Made by a program: the position numbers and the translations under genes. Positions 35,138 to 43,230 of a stretch of DNA of 60,162 nt are shown here, piece after piece; position 1 is the stretch's first letter; each line of letters opens with the position of its first letter. The notes under the pieces are model-generated. The model was not told the DNA's origin and did not search any database. It saw nothing but the letters and a program-made list of their open reading frames with translations. The stretch lies in the NCBI GenBank assembly GCA_021296345.1, contig JAGWAN010000019.1:1-60162 (forward strand), read 5' to 3'. The DNA is from Acidimicrobiia bacterium (GTDB taxonomy: Bacteria > Actinomycetota > Acidimicrobiia > Spongiisociales > Spongiisociaceae).

Positions 35138-36307
35138 GTGGTGAGTGAGCGGGCGGTCGCCGAAGGCCGGATCGCATGGGCCAGGAGGCGCATGCCGGTG
35201 CTGGGGGCAGCTCTGGCCGAGTTGGGGCAGCAGCGGGTGTTCGACGGGCTGACTATCGGTTTCCGTCTCCATCTGGAACCCAAGACGGCGGTGCTGGTCA
35301 AGGGGCTGCTGGCCGGCGGCGCCCGGGTGGTGGCCATGGGCAACGAGGGCACTACCCAGTTCGGCACTGCCGAGGCGCTGGCCGAATGGGGTTGTGAGGT
35401 GCTCGACCGCCCCGACGACGGTAAGGGGGCGGTCCTGGCTCATCTCAGCAGGATTGCCGAGGCCGGCCCCAATCTGGTGCTGGACAACGGCGCCGAGTTG
35501 ATCGAGGCGTGCGTAAGCGCCGGCCGGTCGCCGAAGGGGGCCACCGAGGAGACCACTTCGGGGGCCTTCCGGTTGCGGGCGGGCTTGGCCGGGGTGGTGG
35601 GGTTCCCGGTCATCGTGATCAACGACAGTCCGTTGAAGGCGATCGTGGAGAACAAGCACGGGGTTGGGGAGTCCGTGGTGGACGCGATCGTGCGGGCCAC
35701 CAACATGTCACTGCACAAGAAGCGGGTGGTGGTGTTCGGCTACGGATGGTGTGGTCGGGGAATTGCCCTCTACGCCCGCCGCCGGGGTGCCGATGTAACC
35801 GCGGTGGAGCCCGATCCGGTCAAGGCGCTGGAGGCAGCCATGGACGGTTTCGACGTGGCCGGACCGGACGGGGCGGTCCGGACCGCCGACGTGGGCATCA
35901 CCGCTACCGGGCGCGGGCGGGTGGTGGGTTACGAGCTGATCGAGACGTTGCCCGACGGCGCGCTCCTGGCCAACGCCGGCCACACCGAAGCCGAGATCGA
36001 CGTGATCCGCCTGGAGCGAGAGGCCCCGGGCGAGCTGGTAGCCCCGTCTCTATACGCTCACGAGTTGCCGGGCGGTCGTACCGTGTTCTTGCTGGCCAAG
36101 GGCCGAATCGTCAATCTGGCTGCCGCCGGGGGCACCGGCAACCCCATCGAGGCCATGGATCTCGGGCTTACCCTGCAGGCGAGGTCGCTCGCCGCCCTTG
36201 CCGCTTCCGGTGGCGACTTCCGGCCGGGGCCCCAGCCGGTGCCTCAAAAGATCAATGACCAGACGGCCACCGCCATGCTCGAGTCAATGGGCCAGACCCC
36301 GGCCTGA
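35138..36307 (+). CDS. S-adenosyl-L-homocysteine hydrolase-like protein, divergent
   Basis: A 389-residue protein with the adenosylhomocysteinase architecture: LHLEPKTAVLVKGLLAGGA at about residue 48, GATEETTSGAFRLR, the NAD loop VVFGYGWCGRGIALYARRRG and a C-terminal GTGNPIEAMDLGLTLQ. It is shorter than usual (about 420-470) and lacks the C-terminal Lys-Tyr tail. Residues that are normally D-D-G-G-D read D-N-G-A-E (LDNGAELI), and the normal K-F-D-N is replaced by A-I-V-E-N. It may therefore use another thioether nucleoside or have a changed role. A canonical family member elsewhere in the genome is likely. Confidence 0.8.
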   Translation: MVSERAVAEGRIAWARRRMPVLGAALAELGQQRVFDGLTIGFRLHLEPKTAVLVKGLLAGGARVVAMGNEGTTQFGTAEALAEWGCEVLDRPDDGKGAVLAHLSRIAEAGPNLVLDNGAELIEACVSAGRSPKGATEETTSGAFRLRAGLAGVVGFPVIVINDSPLKAIVENKHGVGESVVDAIVRATNMSLHKKRVVVFGYGWCGRGIALYARRRGADVTAVEPDPVKALEAAMDGFDVAGPDGAVRTADVGITATGRGRVVGYELIETLPDGALLANAGHTEAEIDVIRLEREAPGELVAPSLYAHELPGGRTVFLLAKGRIVNLAAAGGTGNPIEAMDLGLTLQARSLAALAASGGDFRPGPQPVPQKINDQTATAMLESMGQTPA

Positions 36308-36314
36308 CCATCGT

Positions 36315-36329
36315 CCCCGCTATTCGGGG
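36315..36329. terminator. Hairpin between convergent genes
   Basis: CCCCG (36315-36319) and CGGGG (36325-36329) with a 5-nt CTATT loop. It lies right after the adenosylhomocysteinase-like gene and ahead of the end of the convergent alcohol dehydrogenase, where a bidirectional terminator is expected. There is no T-tract, so it is only a candidate. Confidence 0.45.
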
Positions 36330-36369
36330 GTCCCGACGGTGCAGAGAGGGCGGTGGGTTCGAGGACCGA

Positions 36370-37383
36370 TCATGCGAACGTCACCACGTTCCTGCCCAGG
36401 ACGCGGCGGTCTCTCAGGTTGAGGATGGCGGCCTCGAGACCGTCAAGGTCGGCTCGGTTGGCGATAACGGTCTTCAGTAGGCCTTGCGCGGCCAGCGCGA
36501 TGGCTGTTTCCAGGTCGTTCTTGGAGCCGGCGGCGGAGGTGAGGATGCGGAGTTCGTTCTTGATGAGAGCGCCCGGATGGATGTGCAGGGGCTGGCTCGT
36601 GTATCCGATCTGGACGAAGGAACCGCCTGGAGCGAGGCATCTGAACGCGGACCTCATCGTTTCCCTGGTTCCGACAGTTTCGAAGAACACGTCAGGTGCC
36701 CGGCCCAGCATCCGGCTCGCCTCCTCCGGAAGGGACTCGTAACCTGCCGGATCGTCGATCACCAGGCCGGCCCGGGCGCCGAGGTTCTGTGCGAGATCCA
36801 GCTTGGCCGCTCCGTCCGACACCGCCAGCACGGTGGCACCGGCCAGCGCCGCAACCTGGGTGAGCATCAGGCCCACCCCTCCGATGCCGTTGACCAAGAC
36901 CCGGTCTCCGATCCCGATTCCCGACAGGCGCACGGCGTGGACCGCGGTCATCCCGCTACAGGCCAGCACCGCGCCCGCCTCGAACGTGACGGCGTCCGGT
37001 AGGGGAACGAGGTTCCTCTCCGGGACGATCACGTACTCGGCGAAGCCGCCGTCGGCGGTGAACCCGACCATCCCCCGGGAACGCGTGCACAGCCGGTCCC
37101 GGTTGGTGTTGCAGTAGCGGCACGATCCGCAGTTCATCACGTTGTATACCGCCACCCGCGAGCCTGGTGATCCCGCCGGAGCGCCGGTGACCTCCCCGGC
37201 GATCTCGTGTCCGAGCACCCGCGGGATGCCCATCGGGTCCAGTAGCCCCTCCAGGAAATGCAGCTCGGTCCCGCACACTCCGGCCGCCGTAGTCCGGACC
37301 AGCACCCAGCCGTCCGGCACTCCGGGCACCGGGCGCTCCGCCAACCGGAGCACGCCACCCTCGGCGAGCTCGGCCGCTCTCAT
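36370..37383 (-). CDS. Zinc-dependent alcohol dehydrogenase (MDR family)
   Basis: A 337-residue medium-chain dehydrogenase. AGVCGTELHFLEG (catalytic Zn Cys), GHEIAGEV, the structural zinc Cys cluster CGSCRYCNTNRDRLC, and the nucleotide-binding VNGIGGVGLMLTQVAALAGA are all present. It would oxidise an alcohol or polyol with NAD(P). The ATG at 37383 fits the usual domain start better than the TTG at 37416. It is divergent from the ABC transporter operon. Confidence 0.9.
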   Translation of the reverse strand: MRAAELAEGGVLRLAERPVPGVPDGWVLVRTTAAGVCGTELHFLEGLLDPMGIPRVLGHEIAGEVTGAPAGSPGSRVAVYNVMNCGSCRYCNTNRDRLCTRSRGMVGFTADGGFAEYVIVPERNLVPLPDAVTFEAGAVLACSGMTAVHAVRLSGIGIGDRVLVNGIGGVGLMLTQVAALAGATVLAVSDGAAKLDLAQNLGARAGLVIDDPAGYESLPEEASRMLGRAPDVFFETVGTRETMRSAFRCLAPGGSFVQIGYTSQPLHIHPGALIKNELRILTSAAGSKNDLETAIALAAQGLLKTVIANRADLDGLEAAILNLRDRRVLGRNVVTFA

Positions 37384-37498
37384 CACCGCAGGAACGGATA
37401 CCGCCACAAGGCGCAAGCGTACATGGCTGGCTTGGGAAGCCGGCCGGCCGAACGACTAGCATCACACGCTATCCGCAACGATGTGAGGGGAATGACGC

Positions 37499-38305
37499 GT
37501 GGTATCTGAGCCGACTACCGGCTCGTCCCGCAGCTATATCAGGGGCCGTAGCCCGGCGTTGGCCGTGGACGGCGTCACGCAGGTGTTCGAGAAGGACGGC
37601 GAGCCGCTGGTGGCTCTGAAGGACGTGTCCATGGACGTCCGGCAGGGGGAGTTCCTCACCCTGGTCGGGCCGTCGGGATGCGGGAAGTCCACCCTCCTCA
37701 AGATCATTGCCGGTCTCCTGAACCCGACGGGAGGCAGCGTCTACCTCGGCGGTAGCGCGGTTACGGAGCCCCGCGAGGAGATCGGTCTGATGTTCCAGAC
37801 CTCCACCCTCTTCGCGTGGCGCAACGTGATCCGGAACATCTCCCTTCCTCTCGAGATCATGGGCACCATGGAGCCGGACGGGGAACGGCGTATCGCTGAC
37901 GTGGTCGAGCTGGTCCGGTTGCAAGGATTCGAGCAGCACTACCCGCGGGAGCTCTCGGGTGGTATGCAGCAGCGGGTGGCTCTGTGCCGGCTGCTGGTCT
38001 CGGATCCGGATCTCATGCTGCTCGACGAGCCGTTCGGTTCTCTGGACGAGTTCACCAGGGAGCACCTGAACAGCGAGTTGGCGCGCATCGCCGAGCATGA
38101 GCACAAGACCATGGTTTTCGTGACCCACAACATCCGGGAGGCGGTGTTCCTCTCCGACCGGGTGGCGGTGATGGGGACCAAGCCCGGCCGGATACTCGAT
38201 GTGGTGGGCGTCGACCTCCCCAGACCGAGAGTTCCCGGCTCTCGACGGTTGGCGGAGTTCACCGAGACCGTCAACCACATACGCGAAGTGCTCGGCCTCT
38301 TCTAG
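37499..38305 (+). CDS. ABC transporter ATP-binding protein (NitT/TauT type)
   Basis: A 268-residue ATPase of the nitrate/sulfonate/taurine/pyrimidine importer class. Walker A is GPSGCGKST (57-65), the signature is LSGGMQQRVA, Walker B is LMLLDEPFGSLDE, and the H-loop is VFVTHNIREAVFLSDRV. It heads an operon with the permease (about 20 nt apart) and binding protein. GTG start with GAGGGG about 10 nt upstream. Confidence 0.95.
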   Translation: MVSEPTTGSSRSYIRGRSPALAVDGVTQVFEKDGEPLVALKDVSMDVRQGEFLTLVGPSGCGKSTLLKIIAGLLNPTGGSVYLGGSAVTEPREEIGLMFQTSTLFAWRNVIRNISLPLEIMGTMEPDGERRIADVVELVRLQGFEQHYPRELSGGMQQRVALCRLLVSDPDLMLLDEPFGSLDEFTREHLNSELARIAEHEHKTMVFVTHNIREAVFLSDRVAVMGTKPGRILDVVGVDLPRPRVPGSRRLAEFTETVNHIREVLGLF

Positions 38306-38311
38306 AGAGCG

Positions 38312-38318
38312 AAAGGAG
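38312..38318 (+). promoter_or_regulatory. Ribosome binding site that fixes the permease start at TTG 38326
   Basis: AAAGGAG lies 7 nt before TTG 38326 but 19 nt before the next in-frame ATG (38338), so the TTG is the likelier start and the repeated N-terminal segment is translated. Confidence 0.6.
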
Positions 38319-38325
38319 TTCTCGA

Positions 38326-39234
38326 TTGGATACTGACATGTCCGGTGCCGACACTCTCGGAATGGACTCGACTGACATGTCCGGTACCGAAACTCTCGGA
38401 ATGGATCCGCTTCCCGGTTCCGGCGCGGACTCCCGCCTCAGCAGGATCGGGTCCCAGATCCTGCTGACCGGCTCGGTAGTGGTCGCCTTCAGCCTCATCT
38501 GGGAGGTTTTCAGCAGCTGGGAGGCTCTCAGCGGAAGCCGGCTGCCCTTCTGGCCGTACATCGTGCTCTCGAAACCCTCGGAGATAATCCCGGCCTTCTT
38601 CAGGGCTATGACCACGCCGTTCGTGCTACGGCATTTCTGGGTGACCTTCCAGGAGACGGCGATCGGGTTTGTCGTGGGCGCGGGAGGGGGGTTCCTGCTC
38701 GGAATCTACGTGGCGCTGGTACCGACCTTCAGAAAGGCGTTCTATCCGGTGATCATCCTGTTCCAGTGCACCCCCCGGGTGGCCCTGGGACCGGTGTTCA
38801 TCGCCTGGTTCGCATTCGGGATGACCTCCAAGATCGCGCTGGCGGCCACGATCTGCTTCTTCCCGGTCATGATCAACACCATCGTCGGGCTGACGGTGAT
38901 CGAGGAGAACGCCGGACTGCTCATGAAGTCGCTCAGGGCGACGCGATGGCAGACCTTCCGCCACCTCCGGCTTCCCAGTTCCGCACCGACTGTGTTCGCA
39001 GGGTTGAAGGCGGCTGTTACCTTCGCCTTGATAGGCGCCATCGTGGGTGAGTTCATCCAAGCCAACGAGGGAGTGGGCCACCTGATCGAGACGGCGGCCT
39101 TCCAGTTCCGCAGCGATGACGTATTCGCCTACCTGCTGATGCTGTCCCTGATAGGTCTGGCTCTGTTCCTGCTGGCCAACGTATTGGAGCGGAGGCTGCT
39201 CTTCTGGCATGCGGACATTGAAGAGGCCGCTTAG
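38326..39234 (+). CDS. ABC transporter permease (NitT/TauT type)
   Basis: A 302-residue inner-membrane permease with about six transmembrane segments. LRHFWVTFQETAIGFVVGAG, the conserved loop ALGPVFIAWFAFGMTSKI and the EAA-type region RATRWQTFRHLRLPSSAPTV are typical of the SsuC/TauC family. The first 30 residues hold two copies of a 13-residue unit (DMSGADTLGMDST, DMSGTETLGMDPL) and are acidic and cytoplasmic before the first helix; this tail is unusual for the family. Confidence 0.92.
   Translation: MDTDMSGADTLGMDSTDMSGTETLGMDPLPGSGADSRLSRIGSQILLTGSVVVAFSLIWEVFSSWEALSGSRLPFWPYIVLSKPSEIIPAFFRAMTTPFVLRHFWVTFQETAIGFVVGAGGGFLLGIYVALVPTFRKAFYPVIILFQCTPRVALGPVFIAWFAFGMTSKIALAATICFFPVMINTIVGLTVIEENAGLLMKSLRATRWQTFRHLRLPSSAPTVFAGLKAAVTFALIGAIVGEFIQANEGVGHLIETAAFQFRSDDVFAYLLMLSLIGLALFLLANVLERRLLFWHADIEEAA
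38333..38405. repeat. 39-bp tandem duplication at the 5' end of the permease gene
   Basis: CTGACATGTCCGGT begins copies at 38333 and 38372; the two 34-bp cores differ at two positions and are separated by 5 bp, giving a 39-bp period (13 codons). The reading frame is preserved. Confidence 0.85.
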
Positions 39235-39292
39235 CGAGCCACCATATAGAATCGTCGTGGGCACATGCTCACCCGGACAAGGAGGAAGGTAT

Positions 39293-40366
39293 ATGAAGCT
39301 AACTACCCGCAGGGCACGACCCTGGACGGGCCTGCTGGCGCTTACGATCGCGCTGGCCATGATCGGGGCTGCGTGCGCGGAGGACGAGGAGCTCCGCGAC
39401 GTGAACCTGGCACTGTCCACCACTAGCTCGTTCGGATACGGCTACTGGCTCGCGGTAGGTCTCGGATACTACGAGGACGAGGGCCTCAACGTTAGCCTCC
39501 AGGGTACGGGCGGGTCGTCCGACGTTGCCCAGATCCTTGCTGCCAACAATGCCGAAGCCGGGATGGGCGTACCTGGGGCGATGCTGCCCGCCATCGAGGC
39601 CGATGCGGGCCTCTACCCGTTCTTCACCTACGCCTACGGCGAGGTGTTCGACGTCGTGGTGCCCACCGGATCGGCGATCAACAACATCGCCGGGCTGGCA
39701 GGCAAGAGGATCGGCATCTCGGAGTTGGCCGGCGGGGAAGTTCCCTTGGTGAGGGCCCTGCTGGTCGAGGCAGGACTGGATCCCGACAACGATGTGGAGA
39801 TCATCGAGGTGGGGACCAACGCCCCGAGCGTCAAGGCGTCCATGGATGAGGGGCGTATTGACGCCTACTCGTCCGCCAAGTCTGACATCGCCTCGATGAA
39901 CGCGGCCGGCCTCGGCACCGTGTCGATCGCGCCCGCCTCGCTCAATACCCTTCCTGCCGAGGGGCTTCTGGCCGCCGAGGATTACAAGGACGATGACGAG
40001 CTGCTGATCGGCTTGGGCCGGGCTACAGCCAAGGGCCAGCTGGTGGCTTACACCAACCTTGATGGTGCGGTGTGCGAGCTCAAGAAGCTGATTCCCGAAG
40101 AGTTCACCGATGATGCCGAGGGCCGGGCCGGCCTGGCTGCGGTCATCGAGATCACGACTGCCCCGCAGGTGGACGGTGACTACGTGTTCGGATTCCTGGA
40201 TGCGGCCGGATGGAACACCTACGTGAACATCTTCATCCAGGGTGGTGTGATCTCCGAGCAGATCGACATGAGCGAGTACGTGATCGACGACCTACTCGAC
40301 GACATCAACGATTTCGACCAGGCGGCGATCATCGACGAGGCCAACGGGCTGGACACCGACTGCTGA
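39293..40366 (+). CDS. ABC transporter substrate-binding lipoprotein (NMT1/SsuA-like)
   Basis: A 357-residue secreted solute-binding protein. A basic N-terminus is followed by a hydrophobic core and a lipobox-like IGAAC, so it is probably lipid-anchored outside the membrane. STTSSFGYGYWLAVGLGYYEDEGL is the typical N-terminal strand-helix of the NMT1/SsuA family, and SSDVAQILAANNAEAG follows. AAGGAGG at 39279-39285 is a perfect ribosome site for ATG 39293. The ligand is unknown; the linked amidohydrolases suggest a nitrogen compound with an amide or ring. Confidence 0.9.
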   Translation: MKLTTRRARPWTGLLALTIALAMIGAACAEDEELRDVNLALSTTSSFGYGYWLAVGLGYYEDEGLNVSLQGTGGSSDVAQILAANNAEAGMGVPGAMLPAIEADAGLYPFFTYAYGEVFDVVVPTGSAINNIAGLAGKRIGISELAGGEVPLVRALLVEAGLDPDNDVEIIEVGTNAPSVKASMDEGRIDAYSSAKSDIASMNAAGLGTVSIAPASLNTLPAEGLLAAEDYKDDDELLIGLGRATAKGQLVAYTNLDGAVCELKKLIPEEFTDDAEGRAGLAAVIEITTAPQVDGDYVFGFLDAAGWNTYVNIFIQGGVISEQIDMSEYVIDDLLDDINDFDQAAIIDEANGLDTDC

Positions 40367-41968
40367 TTGACCACTGATCGGATCCTGACAAACGCATCTT
40401 TTTTCGCAGGCGGCGACCGTCCTATCCGGGCGGTCGCCGTCAGCGGTCAGAGGATCCGTTGGTTGGGTGATCTCGACGAAGTAAAGGACACGGTGGCCGG
40501 CAGCGCCGAGATCGTCGATCTCGGCGGAGGATTCGCCTTCGCCGGATTCGCCGACAGCCATGTCCACGCGGTCAACTACGGGCGCTCCCGGATGGGGGTT
40601 CCGTGCTGGCCGTCGGACGTTTCTTCCGTGGGCGACATCATCGGAAGGGTGGCGGACGCCCACCGGAGAGTCCCGGCCGGCCGGTGGATCAAGGGCCGCG
40701 GCTACGACCCGGCCCGCCTGGCAGAGGGGCGGGCCCCCACGGCTTCCGAGTTGGACCTGCCGGGCGGTCGCTGCGTGGTGCTGGACAGCTTCGACTTCCA
40801 TCGCCGGGTGGTCAACCACGCCGCCCTCGCCGCGGCCGGCATCAGTGCGGGCACTTCCGATCCCCCCGACGGGGAGATAGTCCGGGACGAGCATGGCGCT
40901 CCGACCGGTGAGCTGCTCGACGGCGCTCGCGCCCTGATGGACCCGGTGGTACCGCCCTGGTCCCACGAGGAGGACGAGCAGGCGATCAAGATCGCCACCG
41001 ACTACTTCCTGTCCCACGGTTTCGCCTACGTGACCAACGCCGCTCCGCTCACCATGTCCCACCGGGGTGAGGAGGTGGCGGCCTTTCTCCGGATGGGCGA
41101 ACGGCGGGCTCTCCGGCTGCGCTTCACGTCGATGATCAGGGCCGAGTTGCTGGATGCGGTCGCAGATCTGGGACTGAGCCCGGGCGTGGGAGGCCACAAC
41201 TTCCGCATCGGCGGCGCCAAGGTCTTCTCCGACGGGGCGTTCGGCCCCCGTAGCGCTGCGATGCTGGCTCCCTACTCGGATGCCGCCACGTCCGGCACAA
41301 TGCAGATCGACCTCGGGGAGTTGGAGAAGGTGATTCGCAAGGGCGCCCGGATCGGATGGCAGATGAGCATCCACGCCATCGGCGACGCGGCGGTGGAGAC
41401 GGTGGCCGGTCTGCTGGCGGCCCATCCTCCGGCAGGCGGGAGCCGTTCGCACCGGATCGAGCACTGCTGCCTCACCTCAGGTAGTGCCGTCCGTTCGATG
41501 CAAGAGGGCGGGATCATCCCCGTGCCCCAACTGTCGTTCCTGCGCTTCCGGGCTCCCGACTTCCTGGCTGCGCTGGGCGAGGAGCGGGTGGCGGCGATGT
41601 ACCCGCTCCGCACCTGGATCGATGCCGGCCTGAAGCCGGTCCATAGCTCGGATACGCCCGTCATCCCGGATGCCGCACCCATGGCGGCCATGGCCACGGC
41701 CACCGCTCGGGTCGATGCGAGCGGCCGGGTCTGGGGCGCCGGGGAGGGTGTGGGCTTCGACGAGGCCCTGGCCACCATGACCGCATGGCCGGCCGAGGCG
41801 GACGGGCAGTCCGGTGACCGGGGAAGGATCGCCACCGGCTTCCTGGCGGACTTCACCGTCCTTCCTCGTGATCCGCGCCCGCTCCCGCCGGACGAGATGG
41901 CGGAAGCCGCCCCCGTGATGACCATCGTGGGTGGTGATGTGGCCTGGCGCAGCGAGTCGCTCAGCTGA
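40367..41968 (+). CDS. YtcJ-like amidohydrolase (amidohydrolase 3 family)
   Basis: A 533-residue metal-dependent hydrolase starting directly after the binding-protein stop (TGATTG), so coupled to the transporter. AGFADSHVHAVNYGRSRMG carries the HxH ligands, GGAKVFSDGAFGPRSAAMLAPY contains the metal-bridging Lys region, WQMSIHAIGDAAVETV and RIEHCCL supply later His, and VHSSDTPVIP the final Asp. The family cleaves N-acyl or cyclic amides. The TTG start is set by the adjacent stop. Confidence 0.87.
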   Translation: MTTDRILTNASFFAGGDRPIRAVAVSGQRIRWLGDLDEVKDTVAGSAEIVDLGGGFAFAGFADSHVHAVNYGRSRMGVPCWPSDVSSVGDIIGRVADAHRRVPAGRWIKGRGYDPARLAEGRAPTASELDLPGGRCVVLDSFDFHRRVVNHAALAAAGISAGTSDPPDGEIVRDEHGAPTGELLDGARALMDPVVPPWSHEEDEQAIKIATDYFLSHGFAYVTNAAPLTMSHRGEEVAAFLRMGERRALRLRFTSMIRAELLDAVADLGLSPGVGGHNFRIGGAKVFSDGAFGPRSAAMLAPYSDAATSGTMQIDLGELEKVIRKGARIGWQMSIHAIGDAAVETVAGLLAAHPPAGGSRSHRIEHCCLTSGSAVRSMQEGGIIPVPQLSFLRFRAPDFLAALGEERVAAMYPLRTWIDAGLKPVHSSDTPVIPDAAPMAAMATATARVDASGRVWGAGEGVGFDEALATMTAWPAEADGQSGDRGRIATGFLADFTVLPRDPRPLPPDEMAEAAPVMTIVGGDVAWRSESLS

Positions 41969-41994
41969 TCGGTCCGGCTGCGTAGGGGTCGGCC

Positions 41995-43230
41995 ATGTCC
42001 ATGATCGACATGCATGCCCACTACGTGTCGCCGTCGGTGCTCCACCAGGCGGCGGCGGGGAGCGTGCCGGTCGGCATGGCGCCGGACGGCCGGTCGCTCC
42101 GGTTCCCGTCCGGCCCGTCCCGCCCGGTCCCCCCACGCCTTTGCGACCTGACCGACCGCCTCCCGTGGATGGATGAGCGCTCCATCGACCGCCAGATTCT
42201 GTCGCCGTGGATGGACATCACGGGTGATGACCTCGACCCGGAGACAGCCGCGCGGTGGTGCCGGGCGATGAACGACGGCACCGCGGCGGACGTTGCAGGA
42301 CACGCAGGTCGGTTCGGGGCGCTGGCCGCCCTACCGGTGGTTGATGGGCGAGCGGCGGCCGCCGAGTTGGGGCGCTGCGTGCGCGACCTGGATTTCGGGG
42401 GAGGCGCGATCCCCACCCAGGTGGCCGGAGCCGATCTCGACGGGGCCGGTCTCGAACCCCTATGGGAGGCAGCCTCGGAGTTGGCGGCGGTGCTCTTCAT
42501 GCATCCGTTCCGGGTACTGGGCGGCAGCCGCATGAGGGCCCACTTCCTGAACAACGTCTGCGGCAACCCCTTCGAGACCACACTGGCCGCCCTCCGGCTC
42601 TACTTCGACGGAACCTTTGAGCGCTGGCCCGACCTGCGGATCCTGCTCGCCCACGGCGGCGGCGTCCTGCCGACGCTGGCGGGCCGGGCCGCGCACGCGT
42701 CCCGTCACGCACCAGGCTTCGAACGGGCCGTCGATCATCCGGACTCGATCCTCGAGTGCTTCTACTACGACACCATCCTGCACGATCGCCGGGCCCTGAC
42801 CCTGCTGATGAATGCGGTGGAGCCGGCCCGGATCGCGGCGGGGACCGACTACCCGTTTCCCATGATCCTCGACCGCCCCACTGACCATGCCCGTGAGGCC
42901 GCCGCCCAGGCCGGCCGCACGGAGGACGACCGACCCCGCGACCAGAGCCGCCAGGCCGAGCAGACCAAGTCCGCCGGCCCGTTCCTTAACACCGAAACAC
43001 CGATGCGGTCGGTTACAGGTCTAGATGTAGTCGAAGAGCATCGTCCAGTCGGGTTTTCATACCCGATGTCCTACCCCTGGCAGCAGCGATCCGTCGGCGC
43101 TAACGCGCGTCGGGTGGGGGAATGCTGCCCGGTGACTTCACGAGCCGGCCTCCCTTCCAGACCATGGTCACCTGCGATGAGTCGCCGAGGACGGCGATGT
43201 CGTCGAGCGGGTTGGAGGCGACGGCGATGA
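41995..43230 (+). CDS. ACMSD-like amidohydrolase (amidohydrolase 2 family) with an anomalous C-terminal extension
   Basis: A 411-residue reading frame; the first 300 or so residues are a normal amidohydrolase 2 domain with MIDMHAHYVSP (HxH), LFMHPFRVLGG, LLAHGGGVLPTLAGR and the final Asp in IAAGTDYPFPM. Relatives are decarboxylases such as ACMSD and related acids' decarboxylases or hydrolases. After about residue 325 the sequence becomes low in conserved features, runs for 85 residues and overlaps the convergent gene by about 130 nt. The natural stop has probably been lost by point mutation or frameshift. A TAA lies in another frame near 42987. Confidence 0.8.
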   Translation: MSMIDMHAHYVSPSVLHQAAAGSVPVGMAPDGRSLRFPSGPSRPVPPRLCDLTDRLPWMDERSIDRQILSPWMDITGDDLDPETAARWCRAMNDGTAADVAGHAGRFGALAALPVVDGRAAAAELGRCVRDLDFGGGAIPTQVAGADLDGAGLEPLWEAASELAAVLFMHPFRVLGGSRMRAHFLNNVCGNPFETTLAALRLYFDGTFERWPDLRILLAHGGGVLPTLAGRAAHASRHAPGFERAVDHPDSILECFYYDTILHDRRALTLLMNAVEPARIAAGTDYPFPMILDRPTDHAREAAAQAGRTEDDRPRDQSRQAEQTKSAGPFLNTETPMRSVTGLDVVEEHRPVGFSYPMSYPWQQRSVGANARRVGECCPVTSRAGLPSRPWSPAMSRRGRRCRRAGWRRRR

